DNA of 64,000 nt, from assembly GCA_034008185.1 (NCBI GenBank), contig CM067081.1, positions 22,815,821-22,879,820 on the forward strand, given 5' to 3'. Below are positions 24,981-37,724 of this stretch, one piece after another. The DNA is from Gorsachius magnificus. Lineage: Eukaryota; Chordata; Aves; Pelecaniformes; Ardeidae. Numbering within the stretch: position 1 is the stretch's first letter; each line of letters starts with the position of its first letter. A program made the position numbers and the translations under genes. The notes beneath the pieces were generated by a model. The model ran no database searches, was not told where the DNA came from, and saw nothing but the letters and a program-made list of their open reading frames with translations.

Positions 24981-27900
24981 GGGATCATAGAGCAGTTTAC
25001 AAAGGAAGCAAGCTTCATATCTCAGATGGGTTTTTGAGTAAAAGATGTGGCCTCTGAGGAGGATATAATTACAGGGAAGGTGAGCTTTTTCCCTAAGGCC
25101 AGGTCTATACCACAAAGCATCCTTCTGTCTGCTAGGGTGAAGGATGTGCCTCCTATTCTCCAAACATTGAATGTGAATGCTCCTCTGTTTTTTCCATTTC
25201 TCCTCTATAGCTTGGAAGTGAAAGAATAAGCTGTAGAGTGATGCGAGTGGTTACTTTCAGCTAGATCCAGATGTAAAAATAGGTCTTGCCCCTGGATGGG
25301 GTGTGCTAGGGAGAGCAGCTGCTTTCTTTATCCAGCATGCAGCCACCTGCGTAATTGTGATTTCATGGAATTGAAGCTGGCTGTCAGCTGTGGCAGTGCT
25401 GAGTAAGATGCCATTAAGTATGACCTTTCTGCTGCCTTCTTCCCTGTTGCACTTCTTTATAGATGTGGTATTTTTTCCCTTTTTAAAAATTACATCAGTT
25501 CTGTTTAATTTGTCTTTTTTTCTTAGGCGTTCTGAAGCCTACTAAATTTCATTTATCAATCTTAGTAGTTAGTGTCTCATTTTAGTGGTGTATGTGTATA
25601 TATGGTATTTTTTACTAATACTTTTCAATGAGGTTCTGTGTCCTGTGCTGATTCATGCTTCCCTTATTCTGCCACTTCTCTCTGTAATGTTATAAAACAG
25701 TAGGGTACAAACTGCGTGACCGTCTACTATTTATGGAGAAGTCTGAGCTAAAGAAAATCTTAGGTTTTGTTCAAGACAGGGTAAAATCTATTATTTGCTT
25801 TGAATGTTGACTGTTAGCTATCTGACAACATTTTTGTATTGCTCATGTCACCATATCCACTTTTTTAGTGAAGCATTTAACTAGAAAGCCTGTACCTCTC
25901 TTTTCCATCATCTAGCCTTGGACTAATCTCTTTAACGAGCCCACAGGTTTTCTTTCTGTCTGGAGTACTTGCATAAAGCATCTACCTAGCTGTTCATGCT
26001 TCGTAGCAGTATCTGCTAACCACAAGAAATGAGGTTGAATGCTCCAGAAAGCAGAATTTAAGGGACTCTTTTCTATTTTAAGAAGCATGTTCTTCAATCT
26101 TATTAACTGACAAACTATGCTATATAAAGCCCCCTGGCTGGGTGGGCAACAACTGAAATTACAGAGGCTCTGTCTGAGGAAGGTCCATTTTTAGTATTGT
26201 TACTTAAGTGGATCTCCACTTTGATGTAAAGCTAGGAGCATTCCTTTACATAAGCATTAGGGAGACATCTCTGGGCACTGGGAGTGGAGCTAGAAGAGAG
26301 CTCTTTGCCTGTCTGTAAAGATGTATACATGCCAAACTTCTGGAGAAGAATGCGGGGCTATAGTGGGAGAAGGAGCAGGCTGATAGTACAGAACACTTGT
26401 ACTGTGAGGTTAGGATTGTTACCTGTGAAGGGTTAGGTATGGTATATGCTGCCAGCAAACCTTTTCAGGTGTTTGAAAACATTTTAATATTGACATCCCA
26501 GTTGAAATCAATTCCTTCTCAGAGATATTAGACTTATTTCTTTGTGGGCGATAGGAGAATCTTTTCTTTTTAGATGAAATATGAGAGTGAAAGGGCAACT
26601 TCCTGCCTGTTGTGGTTGGTGCTAGTCACTTGTGTTATAGCCTTATCTTTACACTTGGCTTCATTTGCAGTAAAGAGTCAGTGCTGACCATTAAGGAAGA
26701 GGGTGTTGTCCTGGGCAAGCCTCTTGCAGTAGAGGTACCAGAGAGGTGAGGTATGTGGGGGCTGGTCAATGCTAGTGTGCTTCTTATCAGCCAAGAATGT
26801 CTGACAAACCACTGCTGTTACTGGCTGGCTCGTAGGCGTGACGGGCTGTCTTTTGTAGATAGCAAAATCTCTGAAGATCAAGTGTTTAACCTCAGATAAA
26901 TTCCATGAGGCGTTTAGGATTTTGCCAGCCTCCAATTTAGATAGATCTCTTCTGTCCAGTACTGAAGGACTGCTACACTTGAGTCAAGGAGTGAATATTT
27001 GTACCATAATCCAGTGAGTGAAAATGAGTAAAAGAGATGCCAAACTCCACAACATGTTGGATATTTTTACTTTGATAACTGCTTGTGCTTTAAAGAAAAA
27101 CTCCAAGAGCTTGAACTTCTTCAGAAGGAATTGGTGGCAGACACAGTGGGTGCTGTGACCAAGTCTGACCATCAAAGCTGTTCTCAGAAAGATCCAGAGA
27201 AGGAAATTGTCCCTCGATGGTTTGGCAGAGGTCAGATGGCTCTCCATACTCAAAGGACAGTGTATATCCTAACTAAGTCTGCATTTCTGGGTGTCTGTGG
27301 AGGCTCAGTTTGGGCTACACAACAGCAATTGAATCTTAAAGTAGAGACCAGTTGGAAACATGAGCTGATGTGTCTTCCTTTATGGTGCTCCTGTTACATG
27401 CCCAGGTTTAAGACTGGGATCTGGATTAAGCCTATTTGAAAGATAAGAAACTTTCTAATTGTTTTGATCAATCTCATAAAAGCTGCTTAGGATGGGCCAC
27501 CGAGAGGCCTCTTAGTTCTAAGTAACTGATTATACGGTTCTTTTACAGAAAAGTCCCACTGTAGAAGTACTCAAGACCAAGTGGGGACCTCACCACTAAT
27601 TGGTGCGTGGTTCTGCTCTTTGAAGACTCCAGAGACTGTCTGGGTTTTTCAAATGTCTGCTGCAGAGTTACAGTAGTTCCCAAGATTTTAGTTTCATGCT
27701 TTTAAGATTGAATACACATGGGAAGTTAACAAGGCAAATCAGTATTGAAGATGTTAAACCACTTCCTTTTTTCTGGGTATGCATTGATAAAACAGTCACT
27801 TCGTAATTCAAACTACAGTAGTAAGCTTTGGATCTCCATATACGAAACCATATTTTAAAACCCCTCCCCCTACCCCAGAAAGCAGACTTTAAAATACTTT

Positions 27901-28553
27901 TTTCACCATTTTGATGATGACCTAGCATTTGGATACTTTTAATCCTCAATCTGTATAAAAGTTATGTCTTGCATTAAATCCTTTATGTTTTTTTCTGTGG
28001 ATTTCTGAAGTAATCCTCTGTATGCCATATAGCTTGTTCTTCAAATTGCTTGCATACAATCTCCTCATTGCTAGGAGTCCTGTTCAGAAAGTTTTAAAAC
28101 ATTGATTTTAAACAAAATTCAGCTGGATATACATTTCTAACCAGACATCCTGCATCTCTAAAATTTTATCCCATTGAAACTGTTCAGTACGTTCTGTAAT
28201 TCAGTCAGTGAATGAGTCAAATGGGCACTTGGCAGAGGAGTCATTGATGTACTTGGTAACGAGTAAGAATCTTTTTATAATGGCTTTCGTTGGGATTTCT
28301 TTCCTCTTGAAGATTTTATGGGAAAGAAGGAATCCACTCAAAAGGGAGTGTGTATCTTCACAGTCATGCCAGTAGATAGATATTGCTGGACTGTTACTGG
28401 TGTACCAAAATATATTTTCCTTTCTGTATCTCATGTTGCATTTATCTTCAATATTTTTTTCTTCGTAACTATCTATTTTAAATGTAGAACATGTAGTGAG
28501 AGTCCAGCATTTCTTCTGGCTTATCCTGGGTGTTTTTTTTAGTATTTTACTTT

Positions 28554-28605
28554 AAAAACAAAAAACACTTCAAAACAAAAACCCAACAACAAAAAACCAG
28601 AAAAA
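28554..28605 (+). repeat. A/C-rich low-complexity tract
   Basis: AAAAACAAAAAACAC-type sequence with CCCAACAAC interruptions, in the same orientation as the other tracts of this series. Confidence 0.75.
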
Positions 28606-31600
28606 TCTGATTTAAAAAAAGGTGTAAATCTGCTTGACATTGGCCATGTCTTGATGTCTTTATTTACCCACATAAGGATTTATACTAACCTCTGGAATAC
28701 ATGTTAGGATAGTTGATCTTGTTTCACCATGAAAACTATGCAAGAGTCTGATCCTCACCTTTCGTGCAGTAATTCTCTGCTTCCTTCCCATCCCTGTACA
28801 GGTCACACATATTGCTGACCTGGGTGGAGAGTTCTTTCATCACAGGATGGATTCAGTGATCCCGTTTATGTAGTGCAGCACTAAGGATGTTGTGTTGATG
28901 TAACTGATGGAAGCGGTGAACTGCAGTGCATGGGCAGGAACGAGTAGCTAATGTGGAGAAGTGAGAACCTCATGAGGTGCCTTTGCTGCTTGAGGCTAAT
29001 GGAATGTGTAAATATATCCTCAGCCACCCTGATAGTACTAACGGGTTTGAGTTCTATGTATCATTCCAGTTACCTTGTACTAGGTTAGTGTTCTACGACA
29101 TCTATTCTGTAGTGGTTTTCAATCTTGTGCTAATTGATCTAAAGCAGATTTACTGTTCTTGAACCACGGGTACACCTGAATAAATCACTGTTGGTTCAAA
29201 TCACTTAGGTTAATAGGATCCTGTCTGACATAATTTTAATCAGGATTGTGAAGCTGTGTTTGGAAGGCACTTTCTTCCCCATATAGTACACCTCTCCTGG
29301 TGATAAGATAGTTAATTCACATTCAGAGGTCTCCCTAGATGTACCTGGGCCTTTTATAATGTATAACTTCAGAACAGTTTCTTTTGTAAGCATGTAAACA
29401 CTTAAGTGAGGACTAAAGCCTTGGCCAATTGGGTAGGTCTTGGTAGCAAGCTAACTAGAGGGCAATATTATGTTTGGAACTGGTGGCCACTGCACCAGCG
29501 CTTACTGGAATTGAGGTGGGGGGACCGCGATGTTAAAGCTCTGATGTTTTGAGGGAGGATGACAGAAACTTAGAGTGGTGACAGTGAACAAGAGGTGTTG
29601 TCTAGGACACTGATGTCTTGCCTTTGAGAAATCTGTGCGCGGTGTCTTTAACAGCGTCTTGCTTTTCTAGAGACTTTCACTTTGTTATAAATCCTGTTTT
29701 ATAAATGTGTCATTGAAATAGAGAAGTTTTTTTTTTTTGTATATTTTTGTCTAAAATGTCTAATCAAGTTCCATCAAGGAATGTATAGAAGCAGCCTTTA
29801 AAAAATGGCTGTCATATTAGTCTCATATGATCAAATGATCTTTTTTAAGAGACCATCTTTGTACAGTTCTTGCAGAAGGGGCGCCTATGTCTTAACTGCA
29901 AAAACTTAATTTATAAAAATTTAGCTTATGACTAAATGTTCTTTTATAAGTTAGAATATTCTGTTGATGCTAGGATCTGTGAGATTTTCATGGAAGCATC
30001 TTGATACTTAATTTTTGCAAGAGATTCACATTGCTTTTTTAAGTGTTTGTTTTGTTTTAGTAGGTTTGTGTTTTAGTAATATTTAATTTACTGTGAAGTA
30101 TCTCAGAGGAACTCAAACTTGGTGTTTTATTATGCTTTACTAGGCCATTATCTCACATTTTTCCATCCCCACAGACTTTAAGTGGGTAAACGTCATCTTC
30201 TCTGCCGATATTTCCAGTTAAAAAAAAGGCATTGATTATAAAATAACATAAGCTATTTTCTTACCTTGAAAAAATTTAAGCTGTGACATGAAATGATGTT
30301 TAGCTCAAACCAGTTAAAAGTATGTCTAGATTTTACTCATGCATGTTTTAGTAAGTTTAACTGATCACTGAACCTGATTTTTTAATGCATATCTCTAATT
30401 ATTATTTAAAAGCTAAGTTGAAATTTGTCTTTCTTTGCAGAGAAAGCCACCTGAGTGTGCTAGTAAGTTACAGGACAGCTGTCTTCTCAAACGTGTAAAC
30501 AGAAAGGATTTTCTCTATTTCCGTTTTTAAATGGTAAGTTGTTCAAGGGAGCTCTTAGTGAATGTACCTTGTCACTTACTCTGCATTTGTGTGAATCTGT
30601 TACAAATAACTTTGAAAGCTGTGGTAAGTCCTTAAACTGGAGACTGATGAGGTTTGGAAACTGTCCAGAAGGTTTTGAGTTAGCATTGGGAAGGAGGTTT
30701 ATATTTTTGTGATGTTGAAGATACGCTGTGTTAGGCCCTGAAGCAAATGTCAACAGCACTGCTAGCCCAGCAGACTGGTATCATTTAAAAGCTAATATTA
30801 TGGTGTAGAAAACAGAAATAAATTTACTTTATTCATGGTTGTTTGTGAGATACTGGATTTCTAAATTTGCATCTGTTAATTACTTTTGCCCTGTATAATC
30901 TGTACTTTGCTGATGTGTCGTCTTAGAGATTTAGACTAAATCTGCTGAGGTTAAATGTTTGAGTGTTTGCCTCAAAGTGCAACGGATAATAAAAGATTTA
31001 TATTTATTGATATTAAACTAGCTTTGTGGGGAGAAATCCCCCTGCCCCCCAGTCTGTCTGAACTGTGACATGCACACCACAGGCTTGTAGATGAGGAATA
31101 TCTGTTGTGTTGGTAGAAGAGTATGAAGACAGCTGTGTAGCACTTCTGTTGCTGTGTGACATAGATGTGGGCCACACTGGCTGGTGCTAATGAAGGACTA
31201 CTGCCAAAGTACAGATGATTTTGTTTAGAATAAGTAAAGCTGGTTATTATAATTTTTTAGGGGTCTGCAGCTTGTCTGCTTCTGCAGTGCAGTGGGAAGG
31301 AGAAACCTTTTGAGCAGGGAAAGAAGCTGGAGAGCAGGTTTGTTTTTCTTCCTAATGAGAGGAAGAGGAGGTTAAAAGCAGTATTAGCTACTTGTAGGAG
31401 GGACAGCTTTGTTTTCCTGCATTGCACACCACCACAGTGCCGCCTTTGGCAGAAATCACAGCCAGCTTTGCTTTGTGGTCTCTGAAAAAAGCAAAGTATG
31501 CAGCAGTGCTTTAGGATACTGTTGACTTTGCCTGTGTCCTAGGGCTGGCTCTGGCTATAACCCTGGCTATGGTCCTTTGGCACACTTTGTCCTCTCAGCT

Positions 31601-32211
31601 GAAATTCACATATGCTTATTTTAATTTTGAGTTCTGATTATATGCTTGATGATATTCAAGGTGCTTATCAGCATATATGATCTGAAAGAGATTGCACCTT
31701 AAGTTAGGAAAAACTCAGAGGAGTTTTGGAAGACTCTGTATGCATGCATTCACAATGTCAAGTAAGAAACTTTGTTTTGAGGGATGAAGGGATTAGGAGA
31801 TATATATAAATTTATATATATATGTGATGGACACAGAAATGTGAAAGTTATAACAATAGCCTTTGAAGGTGAAAGATGAAAAAAAAATCCATTCTTTCCC
31901 CTTTTGCCCCTCCCACAATTCCCATTAAATGGTAAGGTAATTCAATGGTTATATGCTGAAATGGTTTGGAAAAAAGATCACTTGCTGTAAATTTCAAAGG
32001 CAGAGGAAGTGTGTCAGGGAAAGTAAGTAGTCTGCAAAAAATTTGGTAAACCAAATGGACATAACAAAGACTGAAAATATGCTTCACTACTAGATTATTA
32101 GATTAGCATATTGCTTATTAATGAAACAGTGAGATTTATTCCTTTTAATATATGTATTTACAGGTGTCCTGTTGTCACATAGGTGTGCATGCACATGAAT
32201 GTGTGTGCAAA

Positions 32212-32335
32212 GGTCTCTCCAGTAGCTAATCCATACCTGTGGTCACTCCAGTAGCTGATAAGACCCCTGATCTCTCCAGTCTCCATCCCCCAGACTTACT
32301 ATGGTCTCTCTAGTGGCTGGCTTTACAGACCTCTT
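32212..32335. repeat. Degenerate minisatellite, about 4 units of 28-34 bp
   Basis: Four imperfect copies of a GGTCTCTCCAGTAGCTG-like core start at about 32212, 32241, 32269 and 32303. The intervening sequence is variable. The third copy is the most diverged. This looks like an old local tandem array; a short fragment of a dispersed avian repeat is the alternative. Confidence 0.6.
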
Positions 32336-34526
32336 CTGCTTTTGGGATTGAAATGTCACAGCTGTCCATTGTGGTGGGTTTTTTTTATATTACAACCTTA
32401 ACAGTCGTTACAGCACTGTTATGTTTCAGTTGCATTTCATGTTGCATGGAAACCTCACTGCTTGCTTTTATTCATGGGAGGTTGTAGATTAGTTGTTACA
32501 GGAATATTTTACCTAGGTTGTGTCTATTCATAAAACTTCAGAAGTTATTTTGATATATCTTCTGTTCATACTCAGTGTAATATTATAAAATACTTTCTGT
32601 TTCTTTGTGCAGGTTAAGCACAACTTTCATGTAGAGTTTAATTGAAATGTATCTAGTGTTTAATAGTCTGAGTCAGTTAATGTAGCTGAAGGGTATGTAG
32701 AGACAGAATGCTGAACATACTTGAAAGTAATCAGCCTTTGATTTTCAAAAAAACACTAAACTAATTTCAGTAAACATAATTCTAATTTTTGGTTGAACAC
32801 TGATCATTCATATATCACAAATGTTCTAATAGGACATACAATTTGGAAACTCTACCTAGTCAATAAAATTATAACCTTGAATTTAAATTAATGATTATTT
32901 CTAAAGAAATGTAATATTTTCTTTTAAAATTTCTGCTTCAAAGAATTTCACTTACAAGTCATAATTAAAAATTTAAATGTCTTAATTTGCCTGTTTTGCA
33001 TGCATAGTAAGGCATTTTCATTTTAAATCAAGTCATTCATTTTGTCACTTGGATTATAATTGTGCCTTGTCTTTTCTTGCTTCTCTGGATTTCCTACTGT
33101 GTTTTGCTAATATAAATGCCCCCAAAAGTTGTCATGTTGCTCAAAGTATAACTATTAGATGTTTGTGAAAGCTGCTGATTCCTTAACATGCTAGCCTGTG
33201 TAAGTAGCATGCACTGGCTTCTCTAAACTTGCATTGTAATCCTACAACACTACACTACAAAAGTGTCTCCCACAAAAAAAGTTAGAGAGCGTGTAGTCAG
33301 GAAGGAAATCCCAAATGCAGGGCTTGAAAAGGGACCCTGATGCTCACCAGCCCCAAATGTCAATTCACCAGCCCATCTGAAGAACTCCTTTGTCCTCACA
33401 TACAAGTAAGTCTAATAAATAAAAGTTTATAGTTAGTTTGGGATATAAAAATGTTGCATGTTCAGTTATATGTTTTGAAGAAAGATGTTAAAATTATGGC
33501 TGGTTGCTCTGTGCGTAAGACTGTTGCAGTCTTTAGAAATACTTCTATTGCGAAAGCAACTTGGATATTTTTAGTCATGTTTAAACCAAATTTATTTGCT
33601 AAGATTTTTACCTGTATTATCTGACTTATCAGTCACATAACCTGTATCATTTGGCTGGCAAATTGCAGAATGATTTAGTAACTTGAATTATTGATTTTTA
33701 AAACAAACTATTAAGAAAAGTTCCCTCCAAATTTTCTTTAGAAGGCTACAGTTTGCATTTTCTCTGAAGGAAAGAAGCTTTTCAGAGTAGGAGAGAGTGA
33801 GTATGAAAGGTAGGTTGGGCAGGAGAGAGAAATAGTCTTCTCAAGAATGGTGGAAGGTTTTTGGACTACTTGGCCAGCCAAAAGCTGAAGATCACTAATT
33901 ACATAGCAGTGGATGGGGGGAGAAGTAGGACAATGTTTCCCAAGTAGTCTCCTGGGGAGAGAAAAGGCCTATGAGAGAGGAGAAAGTATCCCAGAATCCT
34001 TGCATTACAAATGGTAAAGCCAAAATGAGGTGGAACTGGTTTTGGGAGAGAATGACTTAAAACACGATAGAGAAGTGTGATCACAGATTCTGATCTTAAT
34101 TAAGAGGTGCGTGCATTTTCTGTGAGCTTTTCTTGTTTTCTGTCTGATTTTGATGTTAAAATGCTGAATACTTGGGCTCAACTCTTGTGTGTCTTGGGTT
34201 AAACTCTTCTGTGTGCACTTAGTTACATCTTCAGACTTGACTGCGTGGAGTTGAGGGGCTACATTTTTAAATTGCAGCCTGGCAAAATGGGTTTGATGTT
34301 AATACACAAGGAGGAGTAATCTGGTAAAACTGGCATCTGTGCTGCAAGAGCCTTACTATGCCCATCATGTTTTCAAGACACTGATATGAACGCATACAGA
34401 AATGTCCTTTATCACTGTCTGCTACTGTGGGAAATTCAGTGCTACTTCAATACTGCAAGTAAATGCAGTCATTGGCCTCTTCTCTGAACTTTTTCTATGA
34501 TTGGCATCATAGTAAGTTCCCTTCTG

Positions 34527-34565
34527 AAGCAGATCCCTACGCAGCTAGTGCGTAGGGATCTGCTT
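34527..34565. repeat. Perfect 17-bp inverted repeat with 5-base loop
   Basis: The arms AAGCAGATCCCTACGCA (34527-34543) and its exact reverse complement (34549-34565) flank the loop GCTAG. The stem is perfect. It is too short for a typical microRNA precursor, and no flanking transposon ends were recognised. Confidence 0.92.
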
Positions 34566-36290
34566 GAAGATGAGGTTTAAATCTTGGTTGCCTGTGCAAC
34601 GATTAACTAAATCAGCTTCTAAATTTATCCAATGTAGTTAAATTGCTTTTTGAACTGTGTGTAGACTAGTCTCTAATGGCTTGGTATTTTTTTTCCCCCC
34701 CATACATGGAGCCTGTAGTCTCTGTAGATTACATTGACTATTTTAAAGTGTAGTTAAGAGCAATGTAAGTACTGATAGGTTTGTTACATAATTTTGTGGA
34801 GTGTATGGATAGTATGACTACTATTCGTGTAGTCATAGATAACTTCAAATGACAGTGAGTCAACGTGTTTGTGCCTAGCATTACCCTATCAGTCCACAAA
34901 AAGTCTGGTCTCCAGTGCAGTTGCACAAGCTTTGCTCAGTTTGTGATTCTTGAGTAGCCTCAGGCAGAGTGCCAGCAGCTGCAGCATTCCCTCCTGGAGC
35001 CTCATCACAGAGGTGGCAATCACAGTCCTCTTTCTGCTCAGCAGCCAGCTGGTTACAGCCTTAGTCAAGCAGTCTTTTCCTCTTGGGTTGTGGGATCTCG
35101 TGAGCTTAATGTGATTTAAACTAATAATTGCATTTCACAGGAGAATATTTTATCACCAGGATAACAGCAACTACAGTGCTGGGATAGAGGCAGATTTACT
35201 GTAAGCTCACTTCAGAATTCTGCATCTTTCTTTCTTTCTGTTTAAAGAAAACAGAAACCATCCTGGACATCAACATTCTAGGATTTAACTTTTTTCCCAT
35301 TGTTTTCACTTCAGCATGTTTAGGTTCGAAATCTACTTACTGGTATTAACATCTGCTTCTAGAAGACTTACTTTGTGCAAAACAATTTAATGACAGATCA
35401 ATATTGAAAATATTTTGGTCCAATATGCCAAAATTTTTTGAAGCAAACTTCAGGACTAACTATTGTGGAACTGGAGTGGGGAAAATAATAATTTTTTTGG
35501 AAATAGGTGCTGAAATTAATTTAAAACTGCTACTTTAAGTTCACAAGAGACTGCAGTGGTCATCAGGATGTAGATGGTTGCTCTTTCCTCTTCAGGAATA
35601 ACATTAAGGCATATTTTATGAATACTCCTTGCAGTCATACACCTTTTCTTGCAAATGAAACGTGAACTTGTAAAGCTTACTCATTTTTAATGTGCAGTTT
35701 GTATATTTATAGGATTAAACAGGCTGCTCAAACTCTGTTCATCTGGTTGCAGCTACATAGCTTCTTTATGCTATGTGTTAAAACAGTTTAAAAATAGGTA
35801 TTAATGGCTCCTTATGCTTTAAAAAAAAAAAAAAAAAGGAACTGAGAATCTTTGCAGGCAGCTGCCTGATCTGAAGCCTGCCAGCATTTGGTTACCTAGG
35901 TACATTTTCCCCATGATTTGGGGAGAAGCTGCATTTAGTCCTGAAGGTTTGTGGAAGGAGTTGACATATGTTATGGGGCCTGAGGAATTTTCACATTCAA
36001 ATAAGAACACAGTATTCAAATAAAATCTTTTACCCTGGGGAGGGGAGTTTGGGAAGTGTGTGGGGAATGGATAGGAAAGAGGGAGGAGCAATTGCCCTGT
36101 ACTGTTCTTTTAGTTACTGGACTCTTTGAGAGTAAGAAACAGTCTTTAGAATCTGTCTATGACTGGTAAACAGTCCTAATAATTTTTTTTTTTTAAGAAT
36201 AAGCTTTTGTACCAAACAGGCCTTAAGCAAACATTGGTATGTAAAACTGCAGGGTGGGGGAAAGGTAGTTGGAAGCATTAGTTTATACCT

Positions 36291-36430
36291 CTCCCTTTGG
36301 ATACCAATGCCTCCAACTCTCCCTTTGGATACCAATGCCTCCAACTCTCCCTTTGGATACCAATGCCTCCAACTCTCCCTTTGGATACCAATGCCTCCAA
36401 CTCTCCCTTTGGATACCAATGCCTCCAACT
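36291..36430. repeat. 28-bp minisatellite, five identical copies
   Basis: The unit starts CTCCCTTTGG and ends CCTCCAACT, with a length of 28 bases. Copies begin at 36291, 36319, 36347, 36375 and 36403, and all five are identical. Just upstream, 36267-36288 resembles part of the unit in inverted orientation. No stop codon occurs in any of the six frames of the repeat, so open frames on both strands run through it. Those frames are a property of the unit and not evidence of a protein. Perfect identity indicates recent expansion or homogenisation. Confidence 0.95.
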
Positions 36431-37586
36431 CCTGTTGGACCAGCTGGCAGCTTCTAAAGTAGCAGTGAGACATGACATTGCTGAACGCGAGGTGTGTAAA
36501 GCAGAGTCCAAGCTAGTAGCCTCTCTGGTGGAGGAAAGCAGCTGCAGGATGCATGAAGGACACCTCGGCCTTCCTTGCTGAATTGGCAACTGGCGTAGAG
36601 AGAGTGCAAAAGGCAGTGGTGCTAGACGTGAAGAGAATGCGCTGTCAGTAGGGCTGCTATAAAGGAGGAAAAGGTTGGAATATGGCTCTAAAATGTGGGC
36701 AGGGCATCTTATCAGGCATCAGTATAAAACTGAGCAGCTTCCCTTCAGGTGTTTGACTGCTGAATTTTGAATGTGTTCGGTTCAACATGCAATCTATTCT
36801 ACTATTTTGTGACTTTTTTGATTAAGTAATGGGAAATAAGAAATTATGTTCTCTATGAATTGTAAGAATTGGCTTTTTTTTTAGATTCAAAACATATAGA
36901 GAATAGGTTCCTTTGATTTATTTTTTTTTTAATGGTTTGTCCTTGATTCCATCTCAGTCTCTTGGAAAAGAAAAAAGGGACCTTCACAATTTACCAGGAG
37001 CTAAGAGCAACTGCTTTTCCTGAGATGTGATGGTACCTTTCATCAGATTGGTGACTACTTCTTCCTGAGAAGGATACCAATTTCTTGCTGAGTTCCCATC
37101 CACACTCCTCTTTCAGACTACTGTATATTTATTTAAAAATTAACCTTTAATACTTCATGCTTTTAGAATTAATTTCATCTTAAGTATTTATCAGTATATG
37201 CTGTTTTTTCTTTTTGTAACAAACTGCAGAGGTCAATGTATACCAAGTTAGTGTTCATCAAAAACATCTTTCTATGAAAAAGGTGGAAATTTTGCAGGCA
37301 TTAACTATTTGTGTGGCTAACAAGGTAGAGAGAATTTGTAATGCATAGATAAGATGTCATGTAATACCATCCTTGGGACATGACAGATGCCTCTGTGAGC
37401 CTGAGGAATAAATATATAAGAAACGTCTATTTTCTTTTATTCACTAAAATTTTTGTTGGCCTTCTCAGAGTTTGCTGGGACTCCTGTGTGATTTTGGGAA
37501 ATGTGGCAGAAGAGGGTGACAGAAAATTGCAACAGCTCTGAGCTCTTTAGTGTCACAGTTCTGTATTCCTACCGGTAAGATGGACT

Positions 37587-37724
37587 AGGACTAGGGGGCA
37601 TGGTGTATGAGGAGCAGCTGAAGATACTAGGTTTGTTCAGCTTGGAGAAGAGGATACTGAGGGGTGACCTCATCTCTGTCTACGACTTCTTCATGACAGG
37701 GAGCGGAAAGGGAGGTGCTGATTT
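37587..37724 (+). repeat. Partial CR1 fragment upstream of copy B
   Basis: This fragment covers the part of copy B from the 'GLEGMAYEEQLK' region to 'GKGGAD', with several differences. It stops abruptly in the middle of the CR1 frame at GATTTA, where copy B begins. It looks like a remnant of an earlier CR1 into which, or beside which, copy B was joined. Confidence 0.8.

Noticed and set aside
36114..36589. Repetitive proteins on both strands around 36.3 kb
   Set aside because: Produced by the 28-bp minisatellite, whose unit lacks stops in every frame. No promoter, splice or family evidence.
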